From NCBI RefSeq assembly GCF_003259505.1, contig NZ_QLLK01000001.1:558001-622000 (forward strand): a stretch of DNA of 64,000 nt. Direction: 5' to 3'. Shown piece after piece: positions 61,373-64,000 of this stretch (its first letter is position 1; every line of letters begins with the position of its first letter). The position numbers and the translations under genes are program-made. The notes beneath the pieces were generated by a model. That model was not told the DNA's origin. It saw only the letters and a program-made list of their open reading frames with translations, and did no database searches. This stretch comes from Algoriphagus yeomjeoni (GTDB lineage: Bacteria; Bacteroidota; Bacteroidia; Cytophagales; Cyclobacteriaceae).

Positions 61373-62278
61373 TCATTTCCATAGCTCAGCTGGATATTCT
61401 CCAGCATCATGTAGTTTTTTCAGTGAATCGATCACCACAGGTTTATCCTCTGTGTAGGTGACCCCAAACCATACTTTACCACCTTCCAGGATATCAAATG
61501 CTGCTTCATCAGCTTTGATCAGGTTGTTGGCAACAGTTGGGATGTAGAATTCTGACTTTAGATTTTCGAGGTTTGCAGGTAGAAATTCATTCCACATTTT
61601 CTCGATGTCAGCAAAAACATCTTGATGGAAGCCCCAGAAGTTCATGCTTACTGGTGTTCCTTCAGCGATTTCCAAAACTTCGTCTTCTCCTTTACTTAGG
61701 ATTTTTCCGTTTTCACTAGCAATGGAAGTTCTTTCTACCATTCCTATAAGATGACCTTTTGCATTGGTTTCACAGACGCCACGACTAACTGTACCATTTT
61801 CAGAAAGTACATTCTGAACCGCATAGCCAACCATTGCATGAAGGTCAGGCTTTACCTCAGTGGTTAGAAACTTACCTATGGCTTCAAAAGCTTCTTTTCC
61901 ATAAAAGTCATCTGCATTGATCACTGCAAATGGTTCTTTGATCGCATCCTTCGCACAGAGTACTGCATGTGCAGTACCGAAGGGTTTCTTACGATCCGCT
62001 TGTTTCAGTTCTGCTGGTACAAAGCTGTCAAGTGATTGGATTACAAAATCCACTTCGATTTTTCCTTTGAGTTTTGGAAGGAATTTTTCCTTTGCTACCT
62101 CAAGAATTTCTTCCCGGACGATGAAAACGACCTTGCCAAAACCAGCCCTGATCGCATCGAAAATAGAATATTCAAGGATAGTCTCTCCGTTAGGGCCAAA
62201 TCCATCGATTTGTTTATTTCCGCCATATCGGCTTCCCATTCCTGCTGCGAGTAATAAAAGTGTTGGTTTCTGGTTCAT
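61373..62278 (-). CDS. Sugar-1-phosphate nucleotidyltransferase-like protein
   Basis: A 301-residue NTP-transferase from the ATG at 62276-62278 (MNQKPTLLLLAAGMGSRYGGNKQID). The nucleotide-binding signature LLAAGMGSRYGGNKQ and the metal motif INADDFYG are clear. It probably activates a sugar 1-phosphate; pairing with the APH-fold kinase at 52489 is possible but they are 8 kb apart. TATTTTTG (62308-62301, minus) with TTG 19 bases before it forms a promoter. Confidence 0.87.
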   Translation of the reverse strand: MNQKPTLLLLAAGMGSRYGGNKQIDGFGPNGETILEYSIFDAIRAGFGKVVFIVREEILEVAKEKFLPKLKGKIEVDFVIQSLDSFVPAELKQADRKKPFGTAHAVLCAKDAIKEPFAVINADDFYGKEAFEAIGKFLTTEVKPDLHAMVGYAVQNVLSENGTVSRGVCETNAKGHLIGMVERTSIASENGKILSKGEDEVLEIAEGTPVSMNFWGFHQDVFADIEKMWNEFLPANLENLKSEFYIPTVANNLIKADEAAFDILEGGKVWFGVTYTEDKPVVIDSLKKLHDAGEYPAELWK

Positions 62279-62300
62279 AGTAGGTTTTGTAAATCGAAGG

Positions 62301-62330
62301 CAAAAATAAGTTTTTATGTCAGGAGGGCAA
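62301..62330 (-). promoter_or_regulatory. Promoter of the nucleotidyltransferase gene
   Basis: On the minus strand: TTG (62330-62328), a 19-base spacer, then TATTTTTG (62308-62301), 22 bases before the start. Confidence 0.6.
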
Positions 62331-62555
62331 GGGAACTTTGCTCTTTCACCAAACGCCAATGGTTTTTATTTAAACTTGAAACTGATAAATGGATAAATTT
62401 TAATTCAGAAATAGGGTTTCAGATTATCCATAATTGGAGAATAGTGTGTTTAGATTTTTAGAATTGGGTAAAATTTCACCCGGAATATGAATTAATTTAA
62501 TTTTCTGTTTAGTTTTATGCCATTAATTCAAAAAACCATTAAACCCATTGAAAAA

Positions 62556-62894
62556 ATGAAAAAAATTGAAGCGATTATCAGGACTTCCCGCTTTGATCAG
62601 ATCCACTCCTGTGTGGCTGCTCTCGGAGTGAAGTTTCTCACCTTTTATGAGGTGAAAGGTATGGGCTTGGAGCATGCCAGGCTTGAGATGTACAGAGGAG
62701 TTCCTTATGAACCAGCGTACATTCCTAGAACTAAAATAGAGATAGTTACAGTAGAAGAATTGGTGGAGCCTGTGATCAACTGCATTCTAAAAGAAGGTAA
62801 GACGGGTCAGGTAGGTGATGGGAAAATCTTTGTCTATGACGTATTGGAAGCCTATCGTGTCAGAAATACAGACACTGGCGAGCAGGCACTTTAA
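62556..62894 (+). CDS. P-II family nitrogen regulator
   Basis: A 112-residue P-II signal protein from the ATG at 62556 (MKKIEAIIRTSRFDQI); an upstream frame start at 62517 adds a non-family segment. The T-loop has the RGxxY motif (MYRGVPYEPAY), so the tyrosine that is uridylylated in enteric GlnB is present. The signatures IEIVTVEELVEPVINCILKEGKTG and GDGKIFVYDVLEA are typical. It lies 35 bases before amtB, the standard glnK-amtB pair, in which P-II blocks the transporter when nitrogen is ample. Confidence 0.95.
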   Translation: MKKIEAIIRTSRFDQIHSCVAALGVKFLTFYEVKGMGLEHARLEMYRGVPYEPAYIPRTKIEIVTVEELVEPVINCILKEGKTGQVGDGKIFVYDVLEAYRVRNTDTGEQAL

Positions 62895-62929
62895 TTAAAA
62901 TCAATCATCCACCGAACCTATTTTATCAC

Positions 62930-64000
62930 ATGCAAGAATTATTTACCGTAAATAACTTATGGATGATGATCGCCACTACCATGGTATTCATCATGCACTT
63001 GGGCTTTGCCAGCTTGGAAGCTGGGCTTACACGCTCAAAAAATACCGTTAACATCCTATTCAAGAATACCATAATCCCTGCAATTGGGCTTTTGACTTAC
63101 GCCTTCGTCGGCTTTAATTTGATGTACCCAGGAGCAGAATATGCTGGTTCCTTTTTTGGATTTGCAGGTTTTGGACTCACTCTTCCAGAAGGCTGGGATA
63201 CTAGTGAGTACAATGCAGGCTATACCTTCTTTACAGATTTTATTTTCCAGGCTATGTTTGCAGCAACTGCCGCAACGATTGTATCTGGAGCAGTGGCTGA
63301 GCGGGTAAAGCTTGGGCCATTTATCTTTTTCTCCTTCTTATATGTAGGGATTTGCTATCCTATCGTAGGGATGTGGAAATGGGGTGGTGGATTCCTGAAT
63401 ACATTGGAAACACCGTTCTATGATTTTGCAGGTTCTACCATCGTACACTCTGTAGGTGGATGGGGAGCATTGATCGGGGCTGCACTTTTAGGTCCTAGAA
63501 TTGGAAAATATACTTCCAGAGGAATGACGGCAATTCCTGGTCATAATATTCCTTTGGCTACACTAGGCGTGTTCTTGTTGTGGTTCGGATGGTTTGGATT
63601 CAACGGCGGTTCTGTACTTAGCGCCGATCCAGGTTTAGTGTCTAAAGTATTTGTTACTACCTCCATGGCTGCAGCAGCAGGAGCTTTCGGAGCATTGATC
63701 GTTTCCTATTTAATGTTCAAAACCTACGATATCACGATGGTATTGAATGGTATTTTGGCTGGTCTAGTAGGTATCACCGCTGGAGCTGATCAGATGGGAG
63801 TTAACTCTTCAATTATCATTGGTCTAGTTGGCGGAGGATTGATCGTTTTAGCCGTTGTTTTCTTTGACAAAATCAAAGTGGATGATCCAGTTGGAGCCAT
63901 TTCAGTTCACCTAGTTGGTGGTATCTGGGGTACTTTGGCGGTCGGTATCTTCGGAGATTTGGCTGGTATTGGCCAGTTTATTTCACAGTTAATAGGAGTG
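62930..64000 (+). CDS. amtB: Ammonium transporter, cut by window edge
   Basis: The first 357 residues of an Amt-family ammonium channel, read from the ATG at 62930 (MQELFTVNNLWMMIATTMVFIMHLGFASLEAGLTRSKN). Family features: FQAMFAATAATIVSGAVAERVK, DFAGSTIVHSVGGWGALIGA (first pore histidine), GFNGGS and VGAISVHLVGGIWGTLAVG (second pore histidine). No signal peptide is obvious. It is coupled to the P-II gene upstream. The C-terminal cytosolic tail lies outside the window. Confidence 0.95.
   Translation, partial: MQELFTVNNLWMMIATTMVFIMHLGFASLEAGLTRSKNTVNILFKNTIIPAIGLLTYAFVGFNLMYPGAEYAGSFFGFAGFGLTLPEGWDTSEYNAGYTFFTDFIFQAMFAATAATIVSGAVAERVKLGPFIFFSFLYVGICYPIVGMWKWGGGFLNTLETPFYDFAGSTIVHSVGGWGALIGAALLGPRIGKYTSRGMTAIPGHNIPLATLGVFLLWFGWFGFNGGSVLSADPGLVSKVFVTTSMAAAAGAFGALIVSYLMFKTYDITMVLNGILAGLVGITAGADQMGVNSSIIIGLVGGGLIVLAVVFFDKIKVDDPVGAISVHLVGGIWGTLAVGIFGDLAGIGQFISQLIGV

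Overview
The window reads as chromosome from a free-living member of the Bacteroidota, most likely of the Cytophagales (Cyclobacteriaceae/Algoriphagus-like). Support comes from a GldD gliding lipoprotein, a Bacteroidota-type cytochrome c maturation cluster, a TonB-dependent receptor with a carboxypeptidase-regulatory-like N-terminus, DUF2851, DUF2061 and DUF6787-like proteins, and many genes preceded by the Bacteroidota -7 element TAnnTTTG within a few bases of the start codon. The genus is an inference; no rRNA or tRNA gene was recognised. Both ends cut a gene: ccmF on the left and an ammonium transporter on the right.

Layout. 1-3505: ccmB-C-D-E-F on the minus strand. 3891-5777: htpG. 5992-6162: a short membrane-protein ORF. 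6326-13897: an Rrf2 regulator, then a complete route from sulfate to sulfide with its siroheme supply (DUF2061, APS reductase, CysD, CysN, ferredoxin-type sulfite reductase carrying a HEPN-like tail, uroporphyrinogen methyltransferase, Met8-like enzyme). Both the regulator and the operon carry a palindrome of the form CCTA-N9-TAGG over their -33 regions. 14736-15989: metK. 16222-19101 and 24296-25826: two loci in which a tiny exported cysteine-rich protein precedes a beta-propeller-like lipoprotein. Between them lie ddl, an NlpC/P60 hydrolase and atpD-atpC, detached from the rest of ATP synthase. 26075-29111: GH29 fucosidase, ribosomal protein S21, a Xer recombinase and a ribosome hibernation factor. 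29182-34482: envelope glycan genes (two GT39-like membrane transferases, one GT2, one flippase-like membrane protein). 34558-37037: an AAA/DUF4143 ATPase whose start codon lies in a perfect 23-bp inverted repeat, then small exported proteins. 37157-43059: pyrF, DUF2851, a hexapeptide acyltransferase, trhO, a nucleoside phosphorylase and a LuxR-type response regulator. 43052-47737: a TPR histidine kinase divergent from a TonB-dependent receptor. 47766-64000: housekeeping and uptake genes (DNA alkylation repair, nitroreductase, exported DinB protein, gldD, sodium symporter, sugar kinase-like protein, recG, lysC, ribH, a TPR membrane protein, pdhA, recF, sugar nucleotidyltransferase, P-II and amtB).

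No insertion sequence, prophage, CRISPR array or integron was seen. Intergenic regions carry at least four dispersed repeat families. The strongest candidates for something new are the shared operator of the sulfate regulon, the HEPN tail on sulfite reductase, the cysteine-rich peptide plus propeller loci, and the start-codon inverted repeat of the DUF4143 ATPase.
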